Positions 35,461-44,290 of a DNA stretch of 59,515 nucleotides are shown here, piece after piece; within the stretch, counting starts at the first letter, position 1, and every line of letters starts with the position of its first letter. The notes under the pieces were generated by a model that ran no database searches, was not told the origin of the DNA, and worked only from the letters and a program-made list of their open reading frames with translations. The translations under genes were made by a program, and so were the position numbers. The stretch covers positions 1 through 59,515 of the forward strand of contig NZ_JAHDIG010000022.1 of the NCBI RefSeq assembly GCF_020630935.1, written 5' to 3'. The stretch is from Bernardetia sp. GTDB lineage: Bacteria; Bacteroidota; Bacteroidia; Cytophagales; Bernardetiaceae.

Positions 35461-36042
35461 TTAGATGTTTTTCATTTTATTTATCATTCTTTTCATAGAG
35501 GCATCTATCAAAATATCTGTTTCTGATGGGTTTTCCATTTCAGATACAAAGTACCATTTGACATCCAAAACTTCTTCATTTTGAGCAAGTAGAGTATCAT
35601 TTTCATCAGCTTCTACTACCAGTCGAATATCGAAATGAAGATGCTCTGCTACTTCTTTTTTTTGAGGAATAGTATGAACATCAAGGTCGTAGATAGAAGA
35701 AGAAAGTAGTTTTAAATTTTTTAGTCCACTTTCTTCTGTTACTTCTCTAAGAATGGTTTGCTCAATAGTTTGATCATCAGTTTCTATGTGTCCACCAATT
35801 TGTAGCCATCTATTTAGCTTTTTATGGTGAATGAGCAATACTTTGGTTCGTTCACTGTTTACTACCCACGCAGAGCCTGTAAGTTGTCCTGTTAGGTTAG
35901 AACGTAGAGCAAAATCATCATTTTGTTCTATGAAATCAATGATTTCTTTTTGGAATTTTTTTTCTTCTGAAAATATTGGCTGATAGTTTTCTAGTAGCTT
36001 TAAAATGTCTTGTTTGTCCATTATCAAGTTTAAGTTTTCCAT
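35461..36042 (-). CDS. Nudix hydrolase
   Basis: This 193-residue cytosolic Nudix enzyme probably cleaves a nucleoside diphosphate linked to another group. The Nudix box is GGHIETDDQTIEQTILREVTEESG, with the REVTEESG core intact and one extra residue relative to the canonical spacing. It lacks the run of hydrophobic segments that a membrane enzyme would have. The start ATG (36040-36042) overlaps the smpB stop as TAATG, so the two genes are translationally coupled; ATG 36021 is an alternative. The substrate is unknown. Confidence 0.85.
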   Translation of the reverse strand: MENLNLIMDKQDILKLLENYQPIFSEEKKFQKEIIDFIEQNDDFALRSNLTGQLTGSAWVVNSERTKVLLIHHKKLNRWLQIGGHIETDDQTIEQTILREVTEESGLKNLKLLSSSIYDLDVHTIPQKKEVAEHLHFDIRLVVEADENDTLLAQNEEVLDVKWYFVSEMENPSETDILIDASMKRMINKMKNI

Positions 36043-36503
36043 TAATAACGTTCTATTTCTCGTTTGGCATCTTTTGCCTTCAAATCTTGGCGTTTGTCGT
36101 AGAGTTTTTTACCTTTTGCAAGTGCAATTTCCACTTTTGCTAAACCTCTAGCATTGATATATACTCTTGTTGGAACAATAGTTAGTCCTACATCTTGTGC
36201 ATCGTATTGAAGTTTGCGAAGTTCTTTTCGCTTCAAGAGAAGTTTTCGGTCTGCTTTTTCTTCGTGGTTGTGAATATTTCCATTATCATAATGTGAAATA
36301 TGAAGATTACGCAAAAAAAGTTCGTCTCCAATAAAAAGACAAAACGCATCACTCATAGTAACCTTTCCCATTCGGATAGATTTGATTTCTGTGCCCTGCA
36401 AGACAATTCCTGCTTGGTAGGTGTCTATGAAGTGATATTCATGAGAAGCCTTACGATTTTTTATACTGACCGATTTCTGAATTTCTTTTTTCTTACCTGA
36501 CAT
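36042..36503 (-). CDS. smpB: SsrA-binding protein SmpB
   Basis: SmpB binds tmRNA and delivers it to stalled ribosomes for trans-translation and tagging of the incomplete protein. The sequence has the typical beta barrel (IKNRKASHEYHFIDTYQAGIVLQGTEIKSIR) with conserved GTEIKS, the FLRNLHIS motif, and the basic tail KKLYDKRQDLKAKDAKREI that inserts into the ribosome. At 153 residues it is of normal length. It is the first gene of a coupled pair with the Nudix gene. No tmRNA was found in this window. Confidence 0.96.
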   Translation of the reverse strand: MSGKKKEIQKSVSIKNRKASHEYHFIDTYQAGIVLQGTEIKSIRMGKVTMSDAFCLFIGDELFLRNLHISHYDNGNIHNHEEKADRKLLLKRKELRKLQYDAQDVGLTIVPTRVYINARGLAKVEIALAKGKKLYDKRQDLKAKDAKREIERY

Positions 36504-36892
36504 AATTGTTTTTATTGTTAGTGATGATATTTTCTTGTAACTTTTTTCTAAAAGTATAAGTTCGTTTTATCTTCTCTATGGGTTTGTAACATATTTTTCT
36601 ATACAAATTTACAAATTTAAAAATAGAACTTTATTTGGTTTTGTTCCTTCTACACCTTTCACTACAATATCTTACCTCTTCCCAAACTTTTTCCCATTTC
36701 TTGCGCCATGTAAATGGCTTCTGACAAACTACACATATTTTTTGAGGTAAATCATCTTTTTTTATGTGCTTCCCCATTTTGTTTTATTTTTTTTGATGGA
36801 ATTTTATTTGAAAACAACTTACCCTAATTTTTTGTTCGGAATACGTGTTTTTCAAAATCCTTTATTTTTTTCAATTTAAAATCTACTACAAA
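36504..36892. other. Region between smpB and the hydrolase gene
   Basis: This 389-bp gap contains the frameshifted DUF2256 gene and two tandem TAAATTTG boxes on the minus strand at 36619-36604, which match the -7 pattern and could serve smpB. Nothing else was recognised. Confidence 0.4.
36631..36779 (-). pseudogene. DUF2256 small cysteine-rich protein, frameshifted
   Basis: This short gene is too small for the usual gene length cut-offs. From ATG 36779 the frame reads [20 protein letters not shown]. In a second frame the DNA reads [22 protein letters not shown] and ends at TAA 36631. Together they match the DUF2256 pattern CxxCxxPFxWRKKW...YCSxRCR. The frames are joined across CAGAAAAGCCA (plus strand around 36716-36723), where the family would need AAG in place of AAAAG. 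Either the gene is broken by two extra A residues or the homopolymer run is a sequencing error. The function of DUF2256 proteins is unknown; the four cysteines suggest a zinc site. Confidence 0.7.
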
Positions 36893-37780
36893 ATGATGCT
36901 TTCAAAAAATTATCTCTTTCTATCTATTATTGCTGTTTTTACAGGAATAGGATCATATTTTTTGTTTTTTACAGAATCAGAAAATACAGCGTGTTGTTCA
37001 GTTGATGAGTTTGCTAAATTTACTACTGATAAAGAATTTGTAAACAAACATCCCAATCCGATTGCTTTCGATTTTACACCTCAATATGGCGAAATGTCTA
37101 AATTAGAGGTAGCAGGTGGAGAAGATGCTAATGTTTTTATGGTAAAATCTAAAAAGCCGACAGGCAAATATTTATTTGTGTTTCATGAATGGTGGGGATT
37201 GAATGACTATGTAAAAAAAGAAGCTGAAAAATATTACAAAGATTTTAGCTGTAAGGTCAATGTGATAGCCATTGATTTGTATGATGGAAAAGTTGCCACG
37301 ACAAGAGAAGATGCTCAAAAATATATGCAGGGAATGGACAACGAGCGTGCAAAATCAATTATTGAAGCTGTAACCAAACAGGCAAAAGAGAAGGCAATGG
37401 AAGAAGTTAGTCAGCCTTTACAGATTGCTACTATTGGTTGGTGTTTTGGTGGTGGTTGGTCTCTTCAAAGTTCTATTATTTCAAATGATTACGCTAAGGC
37501 AACTGTAATGTATTATGGAATGCCAGAAAAGGAAATGGAGCGTATAAAGATGATAAAATCGCCTGTTTTGGGAATTTATGCAACGAAAGACAAATGGATT
37601 ACGCCAAAAGTGATGAAGGATTTTGAAAAGTCTATGAAAGAAGCTGACAAGACCATCACTATTCTAGGCTATGACGCTGACCACGCTTTTGCTAACCCAA
37701 GTTCACCAGCATACAATGAAACAGCAGCAAAAGAAGCTCGCAAAAAAACGATTCAGTTTTTGAAAAAGAATTGGTATTAA
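36893..37780 (+). CDS. Dienelactone hydrolase family protein, membrane-anchored or exported
   Basis: This alpha/beta-hydrolase of the dienelactone hydrolase family has the nucleophile elbow IGWCFGGGW, with a cysteine nucleophile as in true family members, and the catalytic histidine in YDADHAF. The likely acid lies in IYATKDKWI. An N-terminal hydrophobic segment (about residues 5-26) suggests export or a membrane anchor. The ATG at 36893 gives 295 residues; the upstream TTG-type start lies in a phenylalanine-rich stretch. The natural ester or lactone substrate cannot be told. A bidirectional terminator follows. Confidence 0.8.
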   Translation: MMLSKNYLFLSIIAVFTGIGSYFLFFTESENTACCSVDEFAKFTTDKEFVNKHPNPIAFDFTPQYGEMSKLEVAGGEDANVFMVKSKKPTGKYLFVFHEWWGLNDYVKKEAEKYYKDFSCKVNVIAIDLYDGKVATTREDAQKYMQGMDNERAKSIIEAVTKQAKEKAMEEVSQPLQIATIGWCFGGGWSLQSSIISNDYAKATVMYYGMPEKEMERIKMIKSPVLGIYATKDKWITPKVMKDFEKSMKEADKTITILGYDADHAFANPSSPAYNETAAKEARKKTIQFLKKNWY

Positions 37781-37817
37781 TAATTGAAATAAAATTTGAC
37801 AATGATAATTATATCAC

Positions 37818-37853
37818 AAAAAACGGTTCAAATTACTATTTGAACCGTTTTTT
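37818..37853. terminator. Bidirectional terminator
   Basis: The stem AAAAAACGGTTCAAA / TTTGAACCGTTTTTT (15 bp, short loop) lies between the convergent genes ending at 37780 and 37857. Confidence 0.9.
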
Positions 37854-37856
37854 AAT

Positions 37857-39287
37857 TTATTTTTTCTTAGAACTAAAGACTGTAAATCGTGTTCCGACTT
37901 GCCAGCCATATGCTTGTGAAGAAAACGTAACACCATCTTCATTGATAAGCGAAGAAAGTGAAGATTTGTATGTTCCTCCAGCCCAAATAGCCCAACGATT
38001 TGTAACATGATAATTAATTCCTACTTGTGTCCAAACGTTTGTATTTATGATTCTGTGAGTTCCTAAAGCATACGTAAAATCTGGGTCTGCACTTGTATAA
38101 GAATAACTGTTCAAATATTCAATGGCAGTTCCAAGTTGTGCAAAACCACTAAATTTTTTAGCTCTTGTTTCGCCAAACTGATAACCCACTGCTATCGGAA
38201 CTTGTAGCCATTCATAATTTACTTCTACTTGGTTATTTGGAATTTCACGTAAGTTCAAAGTATCTGTCAAATCTGCATTTATACGAACATAGTTTGTAGA
38301 ACCAAACGAATAAGTTGCTTTTCCTGTCGCTAACCCTGTATTTAAGCTCCAACGTCTATTTTTTCCAAATTGCAATGCTACATCAAAGCCCATTTGTGAG
38401 TAAGTTCCACTAATATTTGTTTGTGGGAGCGTATCAGCAAGGTTATTACTATATGTTCCAATAACTGATAAGCCATTATAGAGCGAATCCCTTCTAAAAC
38501 TAGGCTGATAAATTCCCTGTGTATAGTTTGCGCCTAGAGTTATAGCAATTCCAGAAGTTTTTTTAGTTTCTTCATTTGGAAGAGTAGTATCTGCAACAGC
38601 ATTTTCAGCAGTAGAATCTTCTTCTATGAAAATATCCATTTCAAAAAGTGGATTTGCAAAAGGAACAAACTCATCTAAAGGATATTCTTTAAGAGCAAGA
38701 ACAGTAAAAGAGTTAATCTCTGTATTTGTCTCTACTTCATCAGACAGATTTGTATCAGTAACATTGTCTTTCTTTTTATCTCTAACAATAACTGAAACAG
38801 CTATGTCAGAAGTATTATTTTTGTCGGAAGTGGAATTTGTATCAGTATAAGTAGAGTTTGACTTTGTGTTTTTTACAATTTTATCGTTTTGTTTGTGTTC
38901 TTTATGGATTGGATGAGTTTCTGGATTTGATTCTGTAATAGAATTTTCTTCTAATACTTTATCAGTATTGACAATATTTTTATCAGTAACTATTTTTTCA
39001 GAATGCTGTATGCTATTTTCTATATTATCTTTGTCTGTAATAATAGTATTTGAAGGCTTATCATTATTTTCATACACCAAAGTAAACCAAAACATAACCA
39101 CTAGAAGAAGTGCTGCCACAAGTCCAGAAGTCCAATAAAATAAAGGGCGTTTGTACCAAGGCTTTTCGTCTAAAGCTGCATCTATTTGTTCCCATAAATG
39201 AGCAGGAGGAATAAATTGAGCATTTTCAAATTTGCTTCTAAACTGTTCTTCCAACTGCTTTCGGTTTTTATTTCCGAAGTTGTTCAT
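37857..39287 (-). CDS. Anti-sigma-like membrane protein with barrel-type C-terminus
   Basis: This 476-residue protein follows an ECF sigma gene in the same operon and overlaps it by 20 nt. Residues 1-50 are cytosolic and charged, one transmembrane helix spans about residues 51-68 (LFYWTSGLVAALLLVVMFWF), and a long acidic asparagine/threonine-rich linker runs to about residue 190. The C-terminal region, from about residue 245, has alternating hydrophobic and aromatic strands (WSLNTGLATGKATYSFG, WAIWAGGTYKSSLSS, QVGTRFTVFSSKKK) like an outer-membrane barrel. It fits the Bacteroidota pattern of a sigma factor followed by a barrel-bearing membrane protein. It may bind the sigma factor through its N-terminus, but no ZAS motif is seen. 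Confidence 0.65.
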   Translation of the reverse strand: MNNFGNKNRKQLEEQFRSKFENAQFIPPAHLWEQIDAALDEKPWYKRPLFYWTSGLVAALLLVVMFWFTLVYENNDKPSNTIITDKDNIENSIQHSEKIVTDKNIVNTDKVLEENSITESNPETHPIHKEHKQNDKIVKNTKSNSTYTDTNSTSDKNNTSDIAVSVIVRDKKKDNVTDTNLSDEVETNTEINSFTVLALKEYPLDEFVPFANPLFEMDIFIEEDSTAENAVADTTLPNEETKKTSGIAITLGANYTQGIYQPSFRRDSLYNGLSVIGTYSNNLADTLPQTNISGTYSQMGFDVALQFGKNRRWSLNTGLATGKATYSFGSTNYVRINADLTDTLNLREIPNNQVEVNYEWLQVPIAVGYQFGETRAKKFSGFAQLGTAIEYLNSYSYTSADPDFTYALGTHRIINTNVWTQVGINYHVTNRWAIWAGGTYKSSLSSLINEDGVTFSSQAYGWQVGTRFTVFSSKKK

Positions 39288-39945
39288 AACTTTCGTCTTC
39301 TTTCAAGAGCATTTCTTGTAATTGCGCTCTTGCTCGTGCATACTGTGATTTTGATGTTCCTACGCTGATTTCTAGCATTTCAGCAATTTCTTTGTGTTTA
39401 TAACCTTCTATGGCATAGAGGTTAAAGATTTGCTGAAAGCCTTCTGGCAACCTACGAATGATTTGTAAAAGCTCTTCTAGTTCGAAGTGGTCTAAAATTA
39501 GGTTCTCTTCTGAGTTGTAATTTATATCACTTACTTCTTCTTTAGAGGCTTTATCAAATTTGTTTCTTCCTGTTTTGAGTGCCTGATTAATGACAATTCT
39601 ACGAATCCAAAATTCTATTGGACAATCTCTTGCAAAAGTATTTATGTGTTTGAACACATTGATAAAAGACTCCTGCAAAATATCATCTGCTTCTAGGGTT
39701 GTTTTGGCATAACGCATCGCAATAGCATACATCTTGGGTGCAAATTGTTCGTACAATGTACGCTGCGCCTGACGTTTGCCCTTGATGCAATCATTGATAA
39801 GCTGAGACTCTTCAGAAGATGGAGTATATGAAATACGTTCTGTCGTATATTCATTATCTGTTTCTTCTTCTTGGTCTTTGACCTTTTCAATAGATTGACT
39901 TCCGTTATGTGCAGAAAAATTTGACATAATAGGAAATTCACTCAT
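39268..39945 (-). CDS. ECF-type sigma-70 family RNA polymerase sigma factor
   Basis: This extracytoplasmic-function sigma factor probably directs RNA polymerase to a small regulon. Region 2 is LYEQFAPKMYAIAMRYAKTTLEADDILQESFINVF, and region 4 is LPEGFQQIFNLYAIEGYKHKEIAEMLEISVGTSKSQYARARAQL, with the helix-turn-helix for the -35 element. The start is uncertain between ATG 39945 and ATG 39927; about 50 weakly conserved residues precede region 2. The membrane protein gene follows with a 20-nt overlap, indicating coupling. It may bind its own promoter, which was not located. Confidence 0.88.
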   Translation of the reverse strand: MSEFPIMSNFSAHNGSQSIEKVKDQEEETDNEYTTERISYTPSSEESQLINDCIKGKRQAQRTLYEQFAPKMYAIAMRYAKTTLEADDILQESFINVFKHINTFARDCPIEFWIRRIVINQALKTGRNKFDKASKEEVSDINYNSEENLILDHFELEELLQIIRRLPEGFQQIFNLYAIEGYKHKEIAEMLEISVGTSKSQYARARAQLQEMLLKEDESYEQLRK

Positions 39946-40465
39946 ATAGAAGACCCACAATAGGTATAAAAGGGTTGCACAAAGATTCGAAATAAATAAA
40001 ATAAATTAGCTTTCTTAACTGAAAGTAGTCTTTACTTAATTGAATAGTTATGATATGAGCAATGATTATTTAGTAGATGTTTATTACAATGGTTATAATA
40101 TAATTTTTCTATTTCTTGATATTCCCATTAACAAGAAGGTATGAGAAATAGTTTGTTGTAAGGACGCACGTAGCCTTTAAAATGCAGCAAAAAATTATAA
40201 TTTTTACAAATTGATTGTAGGATAAAAAGAAGATGTTTTTTGTAGTAGCAATTTGCAAATTTATGCAAAAAAAGTTAGGATAGACACAAATAAAAATGAA
40301 GTTTTATAAAAAAATGAATAAACCATTTTCATAGAAGTTGTTTAAGACTTGAAAGCGAGCGAAGTTAATATGTTTTTTAACCGTAAACGAGGTTTCTAAC
40401 CATCGTTTAGGATAATTATTCCCTCGTTTACGGCTATTTTTTCATTCTTTAAACAACTTTTTTGT
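39946..40465. other. Intergenic region holding element copy 2
   Basis: This 520-bp gap is free of credible genes. Its right half is the inverted-repeat element at 40335-40459, which ends 6 bp from the lipoprotein stop codon. The left half (39946-40334) is AT-rich with nothing recognised. Confidence 0.5.
40335..40459. mobile_element. MITE-like element, copy 2
   Basis: This is a 125-bp element with inverted ends AAGTTGTTTAAGAC (40335) and, reading inward from 40459, AAGTTGTTTAAAGAATG. About 35 bp at the left end match the right end of copy 1, and the other end matches its left end. The interior differs: it contains one 12-bp perfect hairpin CCGTAAACGAGG / CCTCGTTTACGG (40381-40392 with 40422-40433). 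No target duplication is obvious. The stop of the lipoprotein gene at 40466 lies just to the right. Confidence 0.6.
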
Positions 40466-40888
40466 TTATTCTGTAACTTCAAATGAAATAGAAACAATTT
40501 CTACCCCTTTGCTGTCAGTGGTGTGCATACGAAAATCGTATTTCCCAGCTTTAGTAGGTGCTGTAAAATCTAATGTTCCACTCTCTTGATTGTCAAAATA
40601 CTTGTAAGAAACATCATGAGCATCGTTTTTACCTTCATCACCGTGTTCTATTTCAGAAGGAATAATGCCAATCCAAGGGTTTCCTGTAAGTTTTTTATCT
40701 ACTGTAAACGAAACTTTTAGAGCTTCATTTACTTTGACACTGGTTTTGTCTAAGGTAAGTGTTCCCGTAACTCCATCTGCTGTGCCTGTAGCAGAGTTAT
40801 TATTAGCTTCTTTTTCACCTCCACAAGAAGCAAAAGTAAAAAGCATAAAAAGAGCAAATACTAATGATTTTAACGAAAGAGTATTCAT
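40466..40888 (-). CDS. Ig-like lipoprotein of unknown function
   Basis: This 140-residue protein has a lipoprotein signal ending at Cys22 (FTFASC) and a short asparagine/serine-rich linker. A beta-sandwich follows, with the pattern LTLDKTSVKVNEALKVSFTVD, GTLDFTAPTKAGKYDFRMHTTD and ISFEV, which resembles a small immunoglobulin-like domain. The family is not recognised. Its 3' end abuts mobile element copy 2. It could be a carbohydrate-binding or assembly protein, but there is no evidence beyond the fold. Confidence 0.7.
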   Translation of the reverse strand: MNTLSLKSLVFALFMLFTFASCGGEKEANNNSATGTADGVTGTLTLDKTSVKVNEALKVSFTVDKKLTGNPWIGIIPSEIEHGDEGKNDAHDVSYKYFDNQESGTLDFTAPTKAGKYDFRMHTTDSKGVEIVSISFEVTE

Positions 40889-41074
40889 AATGAATAAGTT
40901 ATGATGATAAAATAAATTTGATGTAGGTTGTTAAGCCTTCCTAAAAGTAAGAATTTATTTTGTAAAACTCCTTTTTGCTAAATTTTATTTGTAGTATCTA
41001 AAATAATTAGAGCAGACTAGAAAAATATGCGTAATTTGTAGCTCATTGTTTATTTTTAATTGTTCATTTGCAAT

Positions 41075-44000
41075 ATGTCTTTCCTCCAAAAAGTAGCCAC
41101 CGAATTATACCAAGAATACAAAACGGATATTTCCAGTTTGCATATTATCCTGCCCACACGAAGGGCTTGTCTGTATTTCAAAACGTTTCTGTCTGAAATA
41201 GCCGAAGAAACTATTTTTTCTCCTAAGGTCGTCTCTTTAGAAGATTTTATTGTGAATGCTTCTGGACTAGAACTTGAAGATACAAGTGCGCTTGTGTTCG
41301 AATTGTATGATTCTTACAAAGAGTTTGACAAGGGAGTTGCTGGTTCTTTGGAGCGTTTTGCACCAATGGCAATTACGATGCTTTCCGATTTTAATTTGAT
41401 AGATAGGAATTTGGTCAAGTCGCACGAACTTTTTGAGTATTTGGATGAGGTTAAAACCTTAGAACGCTGGGGCGAAATGTACGGAGAAGAGGGAAAAGAA
41501 GAAGCTATAAGCTCACTTAGCAGAATTACAGAATATTATCTTTTTTGGAAAAATGTAGAACAGACCTACAATCATTTTAGAGAAAAACTAGAAAGTTCTG
41601 GACGTGCATACGGTGGGTTGGCATTTCGTTGGGTATATGAAAATTTAGAACAAGTGGTAGAAGAGCAGCGCATCAAATGTGCTGTTTTTATTGGGTTTAA
41701 TCAGCTTTATAAGGCAGAAGAAATGATTATTAGAGGATTTCAAAAGATGAATAAAGCCAAAATCTTTTGGGATATGGATACATTTTATTTGGATGCAAGT
41801 TGGCACGAAGCAGGAAAGTATTTCAAAAAATTTCGTCAAAGTGGATTTATTAAAGGCAAAAAAGATGAAATCAGTTTTGTAGAAAATCTCATCCAAACAC
41901 AAAAAAAGGAAATTGAAGTCATTAGTGTAGTCAATACAATTACGCAAGCCAAAACAGCAGGGCATCTGTTGAATGAAATGATTGAAAGGCTGATTTCTAA
42001 AAATGAGTTTTTTAAATTTTCTACAGCTAGGAATCATACAGCCGTTTTGTTGCCAGACGAAACAATGCTTTTACCAATGCTTTACTCACTTCCAAAAAGT
42101 ACGGAAGGTGTAAATATTCAAAAACTCGTCAATATTACGATGGGGGTGTCGCTGCGAAATACGCCACTTTTTTCCCTTATCAAAAATCTTTTTCAAGCCC
42201 AAGAAAATATGTTGCGTGATGAAGAGCAGCCACTAAGTGTCTATCACAAAGATTTACAACGAATTTTACAACATCCCTATATTCGTCCTATTAATGAAGA
42301 CGAAAATCCTCCTTTACAGCGAATGCACGAGGAAAATTTGATTTATTTTTCGGTAAAAGAACTCTCTGATTATAAAATAAATGGTTGGCTTTATGCTATA
42401 CTCTTCGAAGACTGGGGCGTAAGTTCAAAAAAAGATGATGCAAATGGTGCAGGAAACATTCATAAGGCTATGCGTTCTTTTTTCAAACTGATTGAAGCTC
42501 TAGCACACCGATTTACACAAGAAGAATTTTCACTAGAAAGTGAGTATTTGTTTGAGTTTTATAAACTCTTGAAGCAAATTGAAAGAATGATAATTGCCTT
42601 TGCGCCAGACAGAGAAACGCATATTGGAAATTCTATTTTTGGAGAAATAGATGAAGAATTAGATAAAAAAATAAATAAAAATAAATCTGAAAATCAAAGT
42701 AAAAAGGCAAAACTCAAAATTCCTTTAAAGATAGAATCCTTTGAAAGGTTACTTTTGGAGTTGATGCGTGATAGAAAAATTCCATTTACTGGAGAGCCAA
42801 TTGCACCAATTCAGATTATGGGTATGCTAGAAAGTCGTGCCTTAGATTTTGAAAATGTAATTATTATTTCTGCTAATGAAGGTGTTTTTCCTCATGGAAA
42901 AGTCTTGACATCCAGTATTCCGTTTGATATTCGTTTACAGTTCGGACTTCCCACTCACACAGAAGACGATGCAGCTTATTCTTACAATTTTTATAGACTT
43001 TTGCAGCGAAGTAAGAAGATTACACTCATTTATGCTTCCGATATGGAGGGAATGCGTGGAGGTGAGCCGAGCCGTTATGTACATCAAATTAAAAGTGAAC
43101 TTGCACCTTTGGAAAATATCAGTTTCTATGAATCAAGACTGAATTTGCCTCTACCAACCTTTGATAATAAGATAAGAAGTGTCGAAAAAACGCCAGCTAT
43201 CATTGAAAGATTAGAAAAGTATCTGACTGATGAAGGTTTATCGCCAAGTTATATCAGTCGTTATTTGGAAGAACCAATGCGATTTTATGAGCAGAAAGTG
43301 TTGCAGCTAGAAGAACCTCCACTAATGGAAGAAGATTTGTTCCAACACACCTACGGACAAGTAATGCACGAAGCATTGGAAGAACTTTTTGCGCCACTTG
43401 TAGGCAAAGAAATTACTGAAGAATGGTTAGACAAGACACGAAATGACAAAGAAAATCTAAAACTTTTGGTAGAAAGGCTCATTACCAAAATTGCAGGTGG
43501 AGTGATTCACGATACAGGGAAAAATTACTTGTTGAAAGAAGTTACACAGTCTTTAATTCCAGAGTTTTTGCGTTTGCAGAAAGAAGAAGCTCCTATTCGC
43601 TTGATTGCTTTAGAACAAAACCTAGTACACAAAATTACTTTTGATATTGGCATAGATGGAAAAATCAAAAAAATACCTCTAAAACTCAAAGGAACAGCAG
43701 ACCGAATTGATATTATCACAACAAAAGAGGGCATCAAAAGGCTGCAAGTTATTGATTACAAGACAGGAAAGCTAGATGCAGCAGCCTTAAAAGCCGATAC
43801 TTTCGAACAGCTTTTGAGCGATGAGAAAGCCAAAATTATTCAGCTTGTTTTGTATAAATATCTGTTTATCAAAGCCTATCAAGCAAATAAAATAAAACAT
43901 TTACCCACAGACTTTAGCCTAGAAGAGTATGAAATTTCGTCTGGGTTTTGGTTTTTTAGAAAGCTAAGTTCCAACTTTACACCTTACGCTCTAAAAGCTG

Positions 44001-44140
44001 AAAAAGATTTGACCTTAGATGGTTTTTTGGCAGAGGTAGAAACCTTTTTACAAAAAGTAGTGGAAAACATGTTAGATGCCAGCATTCCGTTTTCTGATGT
44101 AATTGATGTAGATTTGTGGGAAGAAGAAGAAGTAGAGTAA
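41075..44140 (+). CDS. AddB-like PD-(D/E)XK nuclease family protein
   Basis: This 1021-residue protein resembles the AddB subunit of AddAB-type recombination nucleases, which resect double-strand breaks. The N-terminus LHIILPTRRACLYFKTFLSEI matches the inactivated helicase-like part. A central block has IMGMLESRALDFENVIIISANEGVFP. The C-terminal nuclease has the PD-(D/E)XK signature TADRIDIITTKEGIKRLQVIDYKTG, near residues 875-900. No addA gene lies in the window, so the helicase partner must be elsewhere. The ATG at 41075 is chosen over TTG 41060. Family identity is strong, but the precise role is inferred. Confidence 0.8.
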   Translation: MSFLQKVATELYQEYKTDISSLHIILPTRRACLYFKTFLSEIAEETIFSPKVVSLEDFIVNASGLELEDTSALVFELYDSYKEFDKGVAGSLERFAPMAITMLSDFNLIDRNLVKSHELFEYLDEVKTLERWGEMYGEEGKEEAISSLSRITEYYLFWKNVEQTYNHFREKLESSGRAYGGLAFRWVYENLEQVVEEQRIKCAVFIGFNQLYKAEEMIIRGFQKMNKAKIFWDMDTFYLDASWHEAGKYFKKFRQSGFIKGKKDEISFVENLIQTQKKEIEVISVVNTITQAKTAGHLLNEMIERLISKNEFFKFSTARNHTAVLLPDETMLLPMLYSLPKSTEGVNIQKLVNITMGVSLRNTPLFSLIKNLFQAQENMLRDEEQPLSVYHKDLQRILQHPYIRPINEDENPPLQRMHEENLIYFSVKELSDYKINGWLYAILFEDWGVSSKKDDANGAGNIHKAMRSFFKLIEALAHRFTQEEFSLESEYLFEFYKLLKQIERMIIAFAPDRETHIGNSIFGEIDEELDKKINKNKSENQSKKAKLKIPLKIESFERLLLELMRDRKIPFTGEPIAPIQIMGMLESRALDFENVIIISANEGVFPHGKVLTSSIPFDIRLQFGLPTHTEDDAAYSYNFYRLLQRSKKITLIYASDMEGMRGGEPSRYVHQIKSELAPLENISFYESRLNLPLPTFDNKIRSVEKTPAIIERLEKYLTDEGLSPSYISRYLEEPMRFYEQKVLQLEEPPLMEEDLFQHTYGQVMHEALEELFAPLVGKEITEEWLDKTRNDKENLKLLVERLITKIAGGVIHDTGKNYLLKEVTQSLIPEFLRLQKEEAPIRLIALEQNLVHKITFDIGIDGKIKKIPLKLKGTADRIDIITTKEGIKRLQVIDYKTGKLDAAALKADTFEQLLSDEKAKIIQLVLYKYLFIKAYQANKIKHLPTDFSLEEYEISSGFWFFRKLSSNFTPYALKAEKDLTLDGFLAEVETFLQKVVENMLDASIPFSDVIDVDLWEEEEVE

Positions 44141-44152
44141 AAAATAAATTAC

Positions 44153-44258
44153 TGGACATGAGATAAAAGTTGTTGGTGTCGCTATGCTAAAACGCCAATG
44201 AACGATATTTCTTCCCTGTTCTGTGGCTCACAGAACAGTAAATATTTGTTCATGTCCA
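44153..44258. repeat. Structured palindromic element upstream of the acyltransferase
   Basis: A 9-bp closing stem TGGACATGA (44153-44161) / TCATGTCCA (44250-44258) encloses two internal hairpins. One is TTGGTGT/ACGCCAA with a loop of about 12 nt (44173-44198). The other is CTGTTCTGTG-GCT-CACAGAACAG (44216-44238). The total fold is a three-way junction. It ends 32 bp before the acyltransferase ATG. It could be a dispersed repeat or a regulatory RNA. Confidence 0.55.
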
Positions 44259-44290
44259 ATACTTTAAGTAAAAAACTATTACGTATAGGA

